Below are positions 32,289 through 44,225 of a stretch of 64,000 nucleotides of DNA, in pieces. The position numbers and the translations under genes are program-made. Under the pieces are notes generated by a model. It did not search any database. It saw only the letters and a program-made list of their open reading frames with translations, and had not been told where the DNA came from. The stretch lies in NCBI GenBank assembly GCA_018398585.1, contig JAGTTD010000001.1:14014501-14078500 (forward strand). The letters are read 5' to 3'. This DNA comes from Simmondsia chinensis. Lineage: Eukaryota > Streptophyta > Magnoliopsida > Caryophyllales > Simmondsiaceae. How positions within the stretch are numbered: position 1 is the stretch's first letter; each line of letters starts with the position of its first letter.

Positions 32289-33830
32289 GCTAATCCATGA
32301 TTTTGAACAATCGGAGTCCGAACTGGTTTGGCTCCGAACAATTTCACTTCACTAAAAATGTCTAAAACATACATCCTTTGACTCAACATGATGCCTGTAG
32401 GAGAACGAGGGACCTCAATACCCAAAAAAATATTTAATAGGGCCCAAGTCTTTATTTCCAAAAGAATCGCTTAGCACAGTCTTTACTCTCGATATGTGTT
32501 CCATATTATTACCCATAATTATAAATTATCCACATATATTAATACAGTGGTGAAAATGTTTTCATAGAAAAATGTGAAAAGAGAATAATCTGACTTTGGC
32601 TGCTTAAAACCAATCCCAACCAACATGGAAGTGAACTTTTTATTCCAATTATGAGAAGCTTGTTTGAGGCCATAAAGTGACTTACAGAGCTAACACACTT
32701 TCCCTTCATGTTTGCCTTCAAAACCTAAACATAGTTTCATATAAACTTCTTCATTTAAATCCCTAAAAAGGAAGGCATTATTAACATCTAGTTGGTGAAT
32801 AATCCAATTACGGGCCAAAGCGATCGATAAAACACAATGAATAGTTTTTGACTTAGCAACCGAAGCAAAGGTATCATGAAAACCTATACCTTCCACTTGA
32901 GTAAACTCTTTGGCAACGAAATCATTCTATTGAACCATCTGACTTATGTTTCACTTTGTACACCCACTTCGAGTCGATGGCTCTTTTACCTTTGGGTAAA
33001 ATTTCTAAAGTCCAAGTGTGGTTTTGCTCCAAAGCTTGTATCTCCTTCTTCATCACATCTCTCCAACGCTTAAACTGCACAGCCTGTTGAAAATTTTTTG
33101 GCTCATCACTAGAAGTGATGGCATTTAAAAGGGCAACGTGATCATTACAAAATTGTGCGTTAGATACAAAATTTGAAATAGGATATACTATACCTGAATT
33201 GACTGATGGAGTGGTAGTAAGAGTATTGGCTATAGAAGAAGGAACATCACGAACATAACCTTGATACTTCACCAGGACGGAACGTATGCCACCACTTCTT
33301 CTAGTACCAACACCAAAACTAGGCCCGGGACTGAGCTCCTCATCCTCTGGGAGCGGCTGGTGGCCATTCGAGCCACTAGCACTGTTGTTGGCCGACTCAA
33401 CCTCACCTTGTGCGGTCGGTGCAGACATGGGCGCTAGGTCCTTCGTAGTAGCACACTGCGCAGGTTGCAGCATCGGAACCGGTTTAATGTGAATCGGTTC
33501 CACTTCACAAAATGGATCATTTTGAACAATGTCAACTGAATTTTGTCTAGATAAATTACTATCGACTGTAAATTGAATATTATTGAATTTAAAAGGAAAC
33601 AGCTCTTCGAAGAACCAAATGTCTCTTGAAACGACAACCTTGTTATCCTCAATGCTATATATTTTGTACCTCTTTTGCCCATGAGGGTACCCAATAAAAA
33701 TTCCTGAAGTAGCACGACTTGCAAACTTATCATGGGATTTATTATGAAAATAATTAGACATCTTAAAACCCGTAAACAATCATAAGAAGGCAATTTTCCC
33801 ATCAAAACTTCATAAGGGCTTTTATTTTTT
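32289..33830 (-). pseudogene. Copia RT and integrase C-terminal remnant
   Basis: The minus strand 32922-33779 is a 285-codon open part. It holds the integrase C-terminal region (FKMSNYFHNKSHDKFASRA, GIFIGYPHGQKRYKIY) and the RT start (QAVQFKRWRDVMKKEIQAL, SKWVYKVKHKSDGSIE). It continues left with IIHQLDVNNAFLFRDLNEEV (32690-32896) and decayed RT. Frameshifts separate the pieces. Confidence 0.85.
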
Positions 33831-36030
33831 AAGTAAAATAGAAGGCGTAATATTAATAAGATAAATAACTGTCAAGATGCACTCATCACAAAACCTTTTA
33901 GGTAAATCGGCTTGGAACCAAAGTGCCTGACCAATTTCCAAAAGGTGTTTATGTTTGTGCTCAACAACTCAATTTTGTTGAGTTGTCCCGGTTAACAAAG
34001 TTTGGAATTGAATCACATGTCAAGTGTAAAAATCCAATAGCAGCTTGTACTTGAACTCTTGCCCATTGTTGCTCCTTACTTGCTTTGCCTGAAAGCCAAA
34101 TTGAGTACCAACCATTATACAAAAATTCATAAGTATTTTGTGAGCTTGGGATTTCTCCTTCATCAAGTAAACTCAAGTACAATGACTAAAATTGTCAACA
34201 ACAGTGAGAAAATAATGAGCTCCTGTTGGTACAATAAGGTTCCCAAATATCGCAATGTATAAGCTCTAAACAAATGCTACTTCTTGATACAGATAAAGGA
34301 AAAGGCAAACGTGCTTGGATGACATGAGTCACAAACAAAATCCGTCCTTTTAACTTTCAAAAACGTAAAATTCCACAACTTGGAAAAGTGCCCCAAACAA
34401 TAATGTCATAACACGGCCTCTTTATTATTTTGAACTGAAGAGGAAACGAAGCCACCAACGAAGAAGTCCCACTCGGTCAAACCATCAGAAAATATAGCCC
34501 ATCTCTTATCCTACTCGCTTCAATCAGCTTCTTCAAGTGTAGGTCCTGTATATAACAAAAATTTGAGTGGAAGGTTAACGCATAATTTTCATTATGGGTT
34601 AATTTGCTCATGGATAGCAAGTTATAATGAAAACCACGCAAGTATAGGACACCCTTAAGAATGAGATTTTTGAAAATTCGAACCTTTCCCGAATTAGTAA
34701 TAGATAAACTTGATCCATTAGACAACTTAACAGGTCCAACAGTCACATTAACCACAACATCAAACAACAATGACAAAGATGAAACCATGTGATCGGTGGC
34801 CCTTGCATCAGTTATCCAATTATAAGAAGTGGTGGCAACTTGACCTGTTAGATTTATATTAGGAGAGGCCTTAACAAGCCCAAGTAATGCTAAAAGCTAC
34901 TAGTATTGACAATGGAAGAGACCCCATCATGGGCTATCACTGACCAAGCTGTCACCAGTCGATTGGGTGGCTGCCACCACGGCCACTCCCTTTCCTCCTC
35001 CCGAAGCTTTGTTTCTCCAAAGTGGAGGATAACGATTAACTCAAAGCATCATTCCTTCGTATGACCTTGTTTCTTATAATGCATACAAATGAAATGGTTA
35101 GAACAACGAGAAAATTTGCTTGGGACAAGCTGTGCGCCTCCAGCCGCAGTTGCGGTTGCCCTTTAGCATCCAAAGCTACTGCCACGGGGTTCATAATCAT
35201 GCCGTAGCCACACTTTACTGCTTTTCTTCTTGGAACAACATAGAATAAGCATTTCAACCGTGGTCAAAAGCTAAGTATTCATAAGTTGGGACCTAACAGT
35301 AGAAAAGGATGAATCAAGTCCCATGAGCATATCTAATAGCCTCTCCATATCCCGGGTCACCGAAAAGACTTAGCCGAATCCACATGTGCAAGGAGGAATG
35401 GCCACTAAGGTATAAAGCTCATCCCACAAAGATCTTAGTTTGGTTAAATAGTCGAAGATGGACATATTTTCTTGTTTTAATTGTGAGATTTCATGTTTAA
35501 TTTTATAAATATGGGAAATATTTTCTTATAAGAAACGTTCATTTACGTCCAACCAAATGTCACGGGAAGTCTCAAAATAGGCAATGTTAGCATTGCTTTC
35601 TTTTGAAACAGAGTTGGTAAGCCAAGAGGAAACCATCGAATTGCAAGCACTTCAATTCTCAAATTTTGGAGAATTTTTATCCGGTTTAACAATACTTCGA
35701 TTAATGAAGCCAATTTTATGTTTAGCTTTGAAAACCTTAAAAATTGAGCATCTCCAAGCAGGAAAATTTGACCCAACTAAAAGGTCTTGAACAAACATTA
35801 GTCCTGGATGATCTGAGGCATGTAAATAATTGGGAGAACTAGTATCAAGAACTCCCCCCGAGATGACAATTGGTGCCTCAACTTGGTTTGAATTTTCTCC
35901 CGAAATTATGAAAGAAAACACAAAAACAACACAAATTAAAAACAAGAGACAAAGTGGAAGAAACGCTCACAAAGGAACCGTGGGTCACGATTGGAAGGCG
36001 AGGGGCGAACCGGGTCTGCAAGATCAAGAC
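33831..36030 (-). pseudogene. Copia integrase core, protease and gag remnant
   Basis: The minus strand holds an integrase-core relic near 33961-34400 and a protease/GAG-pre-integrase relic at 34477-34788 (KLSNGSSLSITNSGKVRI, LRGFHYNLLSMSKL). Gag lies at 35543-35945 (SSPNYLHASDHPGLMFV, FKAKHKIGFINRSI). The order agrees with a minus-strand Copia. Confidence 0.8.
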
Positions 36031-36043
36031 CGCTCTAATACCA

Positions 36044-36360
36044 TGTAAAATTTAAATAATCCAAAGCCAAAAATATAACAAGAATAAGATGAAGGAAGAA
36101 CCCTTTTGATTTGAATAATTAACCAAGAATACACGAGCATGCTTAAATAGAGAAAATATCAAGAACACTAAAATACATAACACTAGTAACCTAAAGCTTA
36201 AAACCAAATAAATGACAAAATAAATGAGTAACCTTGCCCATTAAGGAACCACTACCAAGGAAGAAGAAGAAGAGGAAATGCTCTTCTTTATTACTAACCT
36301 AGTAAATGCAAAGCATCCTAGGGAATGTGCTATGCTATGTGCTAAATACAAGAATTATAC
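36044..36360 (-). repeat. 5' LTR of the decayed Copia, left part
   Basis: This part matches 30520-30830. The LTR is split by the RTE LINE and resumes at 40524, ending at 40721 after a second small insertion. Confidence 0.85.
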
Positions 36361-36500
36361 AACATACCCAGTGCCTCAACGGCTCCTGCCTAAGTAGGGT
36401 CTGGGAAGGGTGTGATGTATGCAGCCTTACCTCTTTAGGGTGATACCCTAACGAGAGGCTATTTCTGAGGACCCCCAACCTGATAACTTGAAAAGCATGA
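36361..36500 (-). repeat. RTE 3' terminus shared with SINE-like copies
   Basis: This segment is the common module of the fragments at 9886-10136, 10540-10665, 40543-40642, 52245-52360 and 60754-60910. It is presumably the region recognised by the RTE reverse transcriptase. Confidence 0.75.
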
Positions 36501-36899
36501 GCCGCATGAAGAGCAAGGAGGCATAAAAGCAAAGAAGCATAAAAGCAAAAAGCATACATGTATCAAGGTGAAAGACTAGAAGAATAAAACAACGCCACAT
36601 ATCACATAGCCACACAACCGGCATATAGATATTATAAAGCAATAAGTATGCATTAGAACAGGCATAAGAACACAAAGTAGTCAACATTCAGCAACAGTGT
36701 GTGAAAATCAAACAAGCATGTAAAAAGCCTCTTGTCCTTAATCCTAGCTTAGTGGTGCTCCTCAATCCTAAACCGCTATATCAGTTACACCTATACTTAT
36801 CCTCCACTGAGCTCTATTTAGGGCCATCTTCTCATTTAGGTTGAGATAAGCGAGGTCCTATCGAATTGTCTCCATCCAACTCTTCTTTGGCCTGCCTCT

Positions 36900-38601
36900 C
36901 CCGCTCTTCCCATCCATAATATGGAGTTGTTAACACCTCCTGATAGGGGCAGTGGTCGGTTTCCTCCTGGCATGCCCATATCACCACAAACGTCACTCTC
37001 TCAACTTATCCTCAATTGGAGCCATGCCCAATTTACTTCTTATAACTTTATTTCTGATCTTATTCTTCCTTATGTGTCCATACATCGATCTCAACACCCT
37101 CATCTCCGCCACCTTCAGCTTCTGCATGTGTTTATGCTTAATAGGCTAGCACTTCACCCCGTAAGACATAGCCGGTTTTACTACCATCTTATAATAATTT
37201 TTTTTTAACTTTAACAGGAGCTTCCTCTCGCATAGTACCGCAGACACCATCCCTCATTTAAGCCAACTCACTTTAATCCGATTGTTGACATCTGCGTCCA
37301 CTGCGCCTTCTTGTTACACCATGGAACCCAAGTATTTAAAGCATTCTTTCTACGGTATGCACTCCTATCCCATCTTTACGCCTCCAATGCTTGACCTAGT
37401 ACATTTACGAACTTGAGTTTCATGTACTCAGTCTTAGATCTATTAAGTCTTAGACCTTTCGATTCCAAGGCCATGCTCCAAAGTTCTAGGTTCTCATTCA
37501 CCTCCTCCCTAAACTCTCCCACCAGGACTATATCGTCCGCGAATAGCATGCACCAAGGCACGTCCCTTGGATGTGCCTAGTGAGTTTGTCATAACCAGAA
37601 TGAACACAAAGGGACTCAAGGTTGATTCTTTGTGTACCCCAACTGTAATGGGAAAAGCATCTGTCTCCCCAATACGCACATTGGTTAGTGCATCTTTGTA
37701 CATGTCTTTAATGACTTGGATATGGGACTGGGGATGCCTTTCCCCTCCAAGACCCTTCATTGGACTTCCCTCTTCACTCTATGATATGCCTTCTCCAAGT
37801 CAATAAAAAGCATGTGGAGTCCTTTTGTCTATCCCTGTAGTACTCTATCATCCTCCTTAAAAGATGGATTGCTTCTATCGTCGACCTGCCCAGCATAAAC
37901 CCAAATTGGTTCTTTCAAACCTCCGTTTATTGTCGTAGTCTTCTTTCCATGACTCGTTCCCAAAGCTTCAGAGTGTTACTCATTACTTTGATTCCTCTAC
38001 TGCTTTACCCTTGCCCGTCTTCTTCAAAGCCCCTCTAACTTCCTGGGGTCTAATCCGCATGTAGTAGCACTAGGTCTAATGTTCTGCACATGCTTGTATT
38101 TCTCTTAGAAATATATCTCTATCTCCCTATTCATTGAACAGATCATGAAAGTAGGATCGCCACCTCATTTTAATTCGTTGCCCGTCCGAAAGCACCTATC
38201 CATCTGCCCTATTTATGCACTTTACTTCGTTCAAGTCTCTAGTCCTCCTCTCTCTTACTTTTACGATTCTATAGAGATCCCTAGCTCCCTCATTAGTATC
38301 CAACCTTTTGTAGAAATCAGCGTAGGCTTTGGATTGTGCATCCCTTATTACTATCTTTGCATCTTTCTTTGCTTGTGTATATTGCTACCTCTTTTCCTCA
38401 TCTTCACTTTGATCCCACTCCTTGAAGCAATCTTGTTTTGCCCTAGTCTTCTCCAGAACCCCCCAACATCACCACCATGACTCTTTGTTATTGGCGCCCC
38501 ACCCTTTGACATGCCTAGAAATTCGCATGCCACACCTCTAATCTTTTGGGCCACTTGGTTCCAACTTTGGTTCAAATCCCCCTCACAATCCCTCCCACTC
38601 A

Positions 38602-38638
<37 letters not shown>

Positions 38639-38640
38639 AG
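36900..38640 (-). pseudogene. RTE reverse transcriptase remnant
   Basis: The minus strand shows HIQVIKDMYKDALTNVRIGE, FPITVGVHKESTLSPFVF (37509-37760) and the catalytic [13 protein letters not shown] followed by [20 protein letters not shown] (37376-37561). All are typical plant RTE RT. The C-terminal part toward 36900 is decayed. A run of 34 C lies at 38603-38636 inside the element. Confidence 0.85.
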
Positions 38641-38739
38641 CTCCGCCTCAAATCTTTTCTTAAAGACTTAAGCCTTGTTTCCCTTCAGCTCCCTCCACAA
38701 GTGCATGGCAGTGCTAGTTTTGTGGTCCTCTTGGCCCTT

Positions 38740-39550
38740 CCTTTATCCTTGATATCAACATATAATACTCTGTGCTACGTTGAGAGGTCTTCCCTGGGGA
38801 TAACCTTACAATCCCTGCAGTCTTTTTGAGCCCTCTTCCTTAGTAGTATGTAGTCAATCTGAGTCTTTGTTCCATCGCTTTGAAATATGTGATGGTGTGC
38901 TCATCACGTTTTCTAAAGAAGGTGTTGGTAACCGTTAGCTCATAGGTGTCCAATAGGGCCTTACCCTTAGCATTACTAGTTCTAGACCCAAAGCCTCCAT
39001 GGTAGGATGCATAGCCGTCAATGTTTGCTCCCACATGCCCATTGAAGTCACCCCCAATCACTACTTGATCACTTTGGGGGTATGTCTTGTATTATAGGTC
39101 TAAGTCCTTCCAAAATCTAGCCTTCTGCTGCTTTGTCTGCCCAGTTTGTGGTGCATAAGCACTTATAACGTTCAATGCTTCCTCGTCTAAAACCAGCCTG
39201 ATGCCAATGATCCTATTGCTAATCCAAGCCACCCCCAGTGCTTTGTCCTTATAGTGGCTATCCACAATAATACCCACTCCGTTCCTCCCCCTAGCTTAGC
39301 CCGCATACCAAAGTTTATATACCAATACATCCCTTGCTTTTGTGCCCCCTCATCTGGTTTCCTGGAGGCACAGGATGTTGATCTTTTTTTTCATCATCAT
39401 TTGGGCCACCTTAAAACTCTTCTCTGTTAATATGCCAATATTTAATGTCCCACACCACAGGCTTCCCTCACCGAGTTTTCTTATCCGTTTCCTCCTCAAC
39501 CCCTTTAAAGATGGCTTGGACTTTTGAGCTCCATAATTAGAATAGTTCAT
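38740..39550 (-). pseudogene. RTE AP-type endonuclease remnant
   Basis: The minus strand reads LWCGTLNIGILTEKS and ILCLQETR (39350-39550), MGIIVDSHYKDKALGVAWIS and NVISAYAPQTG (39092-39277), then IGGDFNGHVGANIDGY (38840-39061). These are the motifs of an APE endonuclease (active-site E of QET, D and N of GGDFNGHVG). Frame breaks lie between blocks. Confidence 0.85.
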
Positions 39551-40542
39551 GAACTAACTATCAATAGTCACAAATAAACACACAAACACTCACAGGATAT
39601 TAGGGCAAAATAGCACAACAACAATCAATATCATGAGGTACAAAAGCATAAAGGAAAAATCAAAATAAAAGGGGAAATCAAAAATAATACCCAACGGTCT
39701 TATCATATAGTTGCGAGGGTGGAGAATACTGACCTAGGACAAGCCAACTATTTCTTACTTGTCACCGGCCAGCTACGTGGCATGAAGTGTAGCTGTAGTG
39801 GGTGCTATGTAGGGCTAGGCACGAATTTGGTGTAAGGTTTGGATTTGGTATGGCTATGTGGAGTGGGTTAGGATCGGGTTTTATGTTAGTTTTGGGAGAC
39901 CTAGTGATTCGATTTAGGTTAGGTTTAAGGCTGAATTTTGGGCTTGGGAGGTGTTGGTCGGAGATGGTGGTGGTGCTGGGAGGGGAGAGAAGGTACGATG
40001 TAGTGCGTGCGTAGGGGGGATGGTGGTGTGGGAGTGGGTCAGGTTCGCCGACAGTGGTGGGGTTTGGGGTGCCTGGGGTGGGGAGGTGTATTGGGTGAGG
40101 GGTGCTCGGTAGTGAAGGGGATGAGAGTGGGTGGTGGTGGGGTGGGGTGAGGTTTGTGGCGGTCGAGGGGGATGATTGGGGTGGTGGTGTAGTGTGTGGG
40201 GGGTGCTCAGTGGTGAAGGGGAGTGCACAAGAGCAGTGGGAGGAGAGGTGAGGAGGAGAGAGGGGAGAGAGAGAGAGGAGAGATTAAGAGATGGAGAGAT
40301 GGAGGAGGTGGTGGCGCTGGGTGATGTAGAGCCAACGATGCGGTGTCGCCGTATTGGTGGCGCTACCGGTGGGTTGTCGGCGTCGACAAGGTGGCCGACG
40401 TTGGATGTTGGGTCCTTAAAGTACCGTTGGTAATCCCAGCAAGAAAAAAAATTGTCAGAGTAAGAGAAAAGGTGTCAGAGCATTTTAAGCACGTAAATAT
40501 GCAACATCATACAAGAATTATACCAAATACAAAATATATATA

Positions 40543-40642
40543 AGATCCCTCGGATGGGGTAAGGCTGCTAAATCATATCTCCCCTAGACCCTGCTCAGGC
40601 GGGAGCCCTTGAAGCACCGGGCTTCTTGCTGTTGTTGTTGTT
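40543..40642 (+). mobile_element. Truncated RTE tail with TSD
   Basis: A 100-bp plus-strand fragment (CTCGGATGGGGTAAGGCTG to (TTG)n) is flanked by ACAAAATATATATA at 40529-40542 and 40643-40656. It lies in the right Copia LTR, which has an uninterrupted counterpart at 30830-30869. An (AT)n tract at 40649-40682 follows. Confidence 0.8.
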
Positions 40643-40643
40643 A

Positions 40644-40687
<44 letters not shown>

Positions 40688-40721
40688 GAATATACAAGAA
40701 AGAATATATTAGTATTTAACA

Positions 40722-41064
40722 TTTTCACATTATCTTATTTTAAATAAAGATAATGCAAAGTAGATTCACCAATGACTACTTTTAAGATAATCAAATTTAT
40801 ATCCCCTCTTTGATCCAAAAAATAATAATAATAATAATAATACTATGCCCCCCGTCTTTTCTTCTTCCTCTTTTTCCCTAATACGTTTCAAAGCTTGTTA
40901 CATGCACCTTATGATTTTCCTATAAAAGAACTATAGTTGCGCTTTAAGAGGTAGCACACATTGTAAAGGTGTCAAAAATTCCAAAGTTTGTTTTATAATT
41001 TGGCTAACTAAAGACAGACAAAAGAGATGAAAGTAAAAAATGTGTTGTTCATAAAATTTAATAG
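40722..41064. other. Spacer with AAT repeat
   Basis: AT-rich, with an (AAT)n run at about 40818-40843. No gene is seen. Confidence 0.5.
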
Positions 41065-41069
41065 TATTA

Positions 41070-41491
41070 TGTTAGCTTCCAAAATTCAATTTGGAAGTCT
41101 AACCTTGTAGAAGAGAGTTTGAGATGAGAAAAGAAGGGAAGGGGATGAGAAATTAGAGAAAGGAGATGAAAATTAGAGAATTTCCCTTAGGAATCAGATT
41201 TCATTTAATTGGATGCTCAAATTACACTTTAATCTCTCAATTTATACAAAGAATCAGATCACAAAACCCTCACTGGAGTTCCTGCCTAATTCCCTATGTT
41301 GTAACTACATTTCCCACCCAAACCAGTAACTAACACTGCACAGTAGCCTCACGTGTGCACTGCTGTTATTTGGTGCTTAAAAAACATGTCAACCGGTGCT
41401 CTTTTTAATTGTGTTACATCATATAGGCTCCAATAAAAAGTAATACTAAGAAATTAAATGTATTACAAGTGAAATTTATTAATTTGTAACA
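41070..41491 (-). repeat. 3' LTR of the 41-47 kb Gypsy
   Basis: 422-bp repeat, nearly identical to 46408-46829 with a handful of substitutions. Confidence 0.95.
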
Positions 41492-41511
41492 TTCCCTCCC
41501 TCTTAAAAAAC

Positions 41512-42840
41512 TTCTTGTCCTCAAGAAGTGAAGTCGGAAATAGACTCTTCAAGAAGTTGTAGTCCTCCCATGTTGTAAAGTTCTTGTTTAAGTTGCTCCA
41601 AGTGACTAGGACTTGGTGAATCTTCCTATTGTTAAGCTGCAGCACTCGTTCGGATTGGACAGAGTTCGATTGCTGCAGAAGAACACCATTTGCTTCAGCT
41701 ATGGGCGGCTTCTGAGTCGTATCAGCATTTCTCTTAACCTGTTTTTTAAGGAGGGACACATGAAACATGAGGTGAATGTAAGAGTGCGATGGTAAGTCGA
41801 GCTTGTATGCCACATTGCCAATTTTCTCCAGAATTTTGTAAGGACCGAAATAACGAGCACACAACTTGACGTTACGTCGGACAGCCACCGTGCCTATAGG
41901 GTTGCAATTTAAGGTAGACCATGTCCCCGACTTGATAGTTCTTGTCTACCCTCTTCTTATCCGCATAATGCTTCATTCGAGCCCGAGCTTGTTGGAGATT
42001 GTCCTTAAGCGATTGCACGATCTGTCTCCTCTGCTGCACCAGTTCGGTTGCTGCAGAATCAGCAACCCTCAGTTGTTGTATCATCATAGGAGAAGGTGGA
42101 GAGTATCCATACAATGCTCGGAAGCGTGTAGTGCCAATGGTTGTGTGGAAGTGTGTATTGAACCAAAATTCGGCTAAGGAAAGCCAACGGTTCCACTCTT
42201 TGGGCCTCAAGAAGACCATACTCAGGAGATATTGCTCTACACATTGGTTGACTCGTTCGGTTTGACCATCTGTTTGAGGATGGTAGGAAGAACTAAGAGC
42301 CAACGTGGTTCCCATTAGCTTGAACAATTCCCTCCAAAGGGTGCTTGTGAAGATTTTGTCTAGGTCCGACACTATGGATTGAGGCAATCCATGTAGCTTG
42401 TAGATGTTTTCGAGGAAGAGCTTTGCCAACTTCTCAGCAGTAACGGGTTGAGCAAGAGCAATAAAATGACTATATTTGGTGAAACGATCCACCACGATCC
42501 ATATGACCTCTTTGCCTTCGGATTTCAGTAGCCCCTCAATGAAATCCATACTAATGTGAACCCAAGCCCCGTCCGCAATGGGAAGAGGTTGAAGAAGTCC
42601 CTTGTATCGAGGATCTCCCAACTTCGTTTGTTGGCATACTTCACAAGACTTCACATAGTCGCTTACATCTTCTTTCATGCTGGGCCATGTGAAATATTCT
42701 TTGATTCGTTGATAGGTGCCTTCCACACCCTTGTGACCTCCCCAAGCAGCATCGTGTGAGGCTTGGATGACCTGTTTTCTCAAGTCAGTAGTAGAACCGA
42801 CATATAGCTTGCCTTGGACCTGCAACAGCCCATTTTGAAC
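41512..42840 (-). pseudogene. Gypsy integrase and C-terminal tail
   Basis: Minus strand 41872-42825 encodes the H2C2 zinc-binding region (ending CEVCQQTK), the catalytic core (WVHISMDFIEGL, IWIVVDRFTKYSHFI, SSSYHPQTDGQTERVN) and a following GDMVYLKLQPYR block. The next frame (41463-41888) continues with RYFGPYKILEKIGNVAYKL and MFHVSLLKK, so a frameshift lies near 41880. The integrase is otherwise well preserved. Confidence 0.9.
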
Positions 42841-44225
42841 TATCAGCTCTCAGTGTTCTGCAGCAGTTTTTGCGTAGGGTTTGAGCACTGCAGCAGCCAG
42901 CTTTTCACGAGCAAATGGATCTTCCCCGTAGGACTTGTGTAGCTCTTCAACCTAAGAAGGAATTACCACCGAAATGGCTGAGCATGAGCTTGAAACAGTG
43001 TCCTCAAAACGCCTTGATAGTGCATCTGCAGCTGCGTTTTCTTTGCCACTTCTATCTAGATTTCGTAATCAAGGCCTAACATTTTCATCAAGGCTTTCTT
43101 TTTAATTCTCGACACGATCTTTTGTTCAAGGAGATGTTTGAGGCTTTGGTGATCCGTCCGAATGGTGCCTCCATTTCTCCACGGCTAAGAGAATCGCGTG
43201 GTACTCCTTTTCATAAGTCAACATCGCCTGATGTTTGGGACTTAGAGCTTGACTTAGATATGCAATGGGCCTTCCTCTTTGAGAGAGAACAGCCCCAATA
43301 CCAGTACCAATTGCATCGGTCTCCAAAACAAAGCTTTCGGTGAAATTCGACATTGTCAAGACCGGGGCTGCACACATAGCGACTTTGAGGGCTTCAAAAG
43401 CAGCTTGAGACTTCTCGTTCCACCCAAAAGCATCCTTCTTCAAGAGCTCCATTAAAGGTTTGGCAATGGAACCATAACCTTTAATGAATTTTCGGTAATA
43501 TCCGGTCAACCCCAAGAAACCTCGCAATTGCAGGTGATCGGAATTGGTCACTCTTGCATTGCTCGAATCTTGCTAGGATTAGTAGATATGCCCTCTAATG
43601 AGATGATGTGGCCCAAATATTCAAGCCTCCTTTGAACAAACGAACACTTGGACAATTTTGCAAAAAACCGATGTTGTCGCATCAAGACGAACACTTGTCG
43701 AAGGTGTGTGAGGTGAGCTTCATATGTGGAGCTATAGATCAGTATGTCATCGAAGAACACCAGCACCGAATTTCTCAGATAAGGCTTGAAGACATCGTTC
43801 ATAGCCGCTTGGAAGGTGGCCGGAGCATTTGTTAAACCGAAAGGCATAACAACGAACTCGAAATGGCCATGATGAGTTTGAAAGGCAGTTTTGTAAATAT
43901 CTGATCCGAGGACTCGGATCTAATGGTACCCTTGCCTTAAGTCCAGCTTGGAAAAGAAGCACGCCCCATGAAGTTCGTCAAGCAAGTCATCTATGACTGG
44001 AATCGGGAACTTGTCTTTCAAGGTTAGTGTATTCATACGGCGGTAATCAATGCACATATGGGCTGTCCCATCCTTCTTCTTTACAAGTATCATGGGTGAA
44101 GCAAAAGGACTTTGGCTCGGTCTAATGAAGCTTAACCGAAGGAGCTCCTCCACTTGTCTCTCTATTTTGGCTTTTTGGCCATAGGGATACTGGTATGGCC
44201 TAATTTTGAACGGATCGGCACTTCC
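42841..44225 (-). pseudogene. Gypsy RT and RNase H
   Basis: The minus strand shows [33 protein letters not shown] (ended by a stop near 43922), [16 protein letters not shown] and [10 protein letters not shown] (43548-43847). RNase H follows: FVLETDAIGTGIGAVLSQRG and LSPKHQAMLTYEKEY (43126-43551). A TGA after HAIPL at about 44226 separates this from gag-protease. The catalytic motif is FFDDI rather than YLDDI. Confidence 0.9.

Larger units (their letters stand above)
36361..40508 (-). mobile_element. Full-length RTE-clade LINE
   Basis: A perfect 15-bp TSD, ATACAAGAATTATAC, lies at 36346-36360 and 40509-40523 and bounds 4148 bp inserted into a Copia LTR. On the minus strand: a 5' part rich in CCACC/CTCTC (40508 to about 39900), endonuclease, RT, a 3' UTR, and a terminus reading TCAGGTTGGGGGTCC, AGCCTCTC, CACTGGGTATGTTGT. 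The TSD proves that the terminus resembling TTG-tailed plant SINEs belongs to this LINE. The coding frame is broken at many places. Confidence 0.9.
30520..40721 (-). mobile_element. Decayed Copia element hosting three insertions
   Basis: The left LTR 30520-30869 and the right LTR (36044-36360 plus 40524-40721, itself interrupted) start TGTAAAATTTAAATAATCC and end TATTTAACA. The complement of GCTCTAATACCA at about 36032-36043 is a tRNA-iMet primer site (TGGTATTAGAGC), so the strand is minus. The polypurine run (complement of CTGCCCCTCAAG) abuts 30869. Flanking bases GATTT and TTTTC do not form a clean TSD, although ATTTT overlaps both ends. Insertions inside: L1 piece 31597-32272, RTE LINE 36361-40508, RTE tail 40543-40642. 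Confidence 0.85.

Noticed and set aside
39914..40228. 104-residue Pro/His/Thr-rich minus-strand protein
   Set aside because: It lies in the 5' part of the RTE LINE. It may be the low-complexity start of the LINE ORF but cannot be supported as a separate gene.
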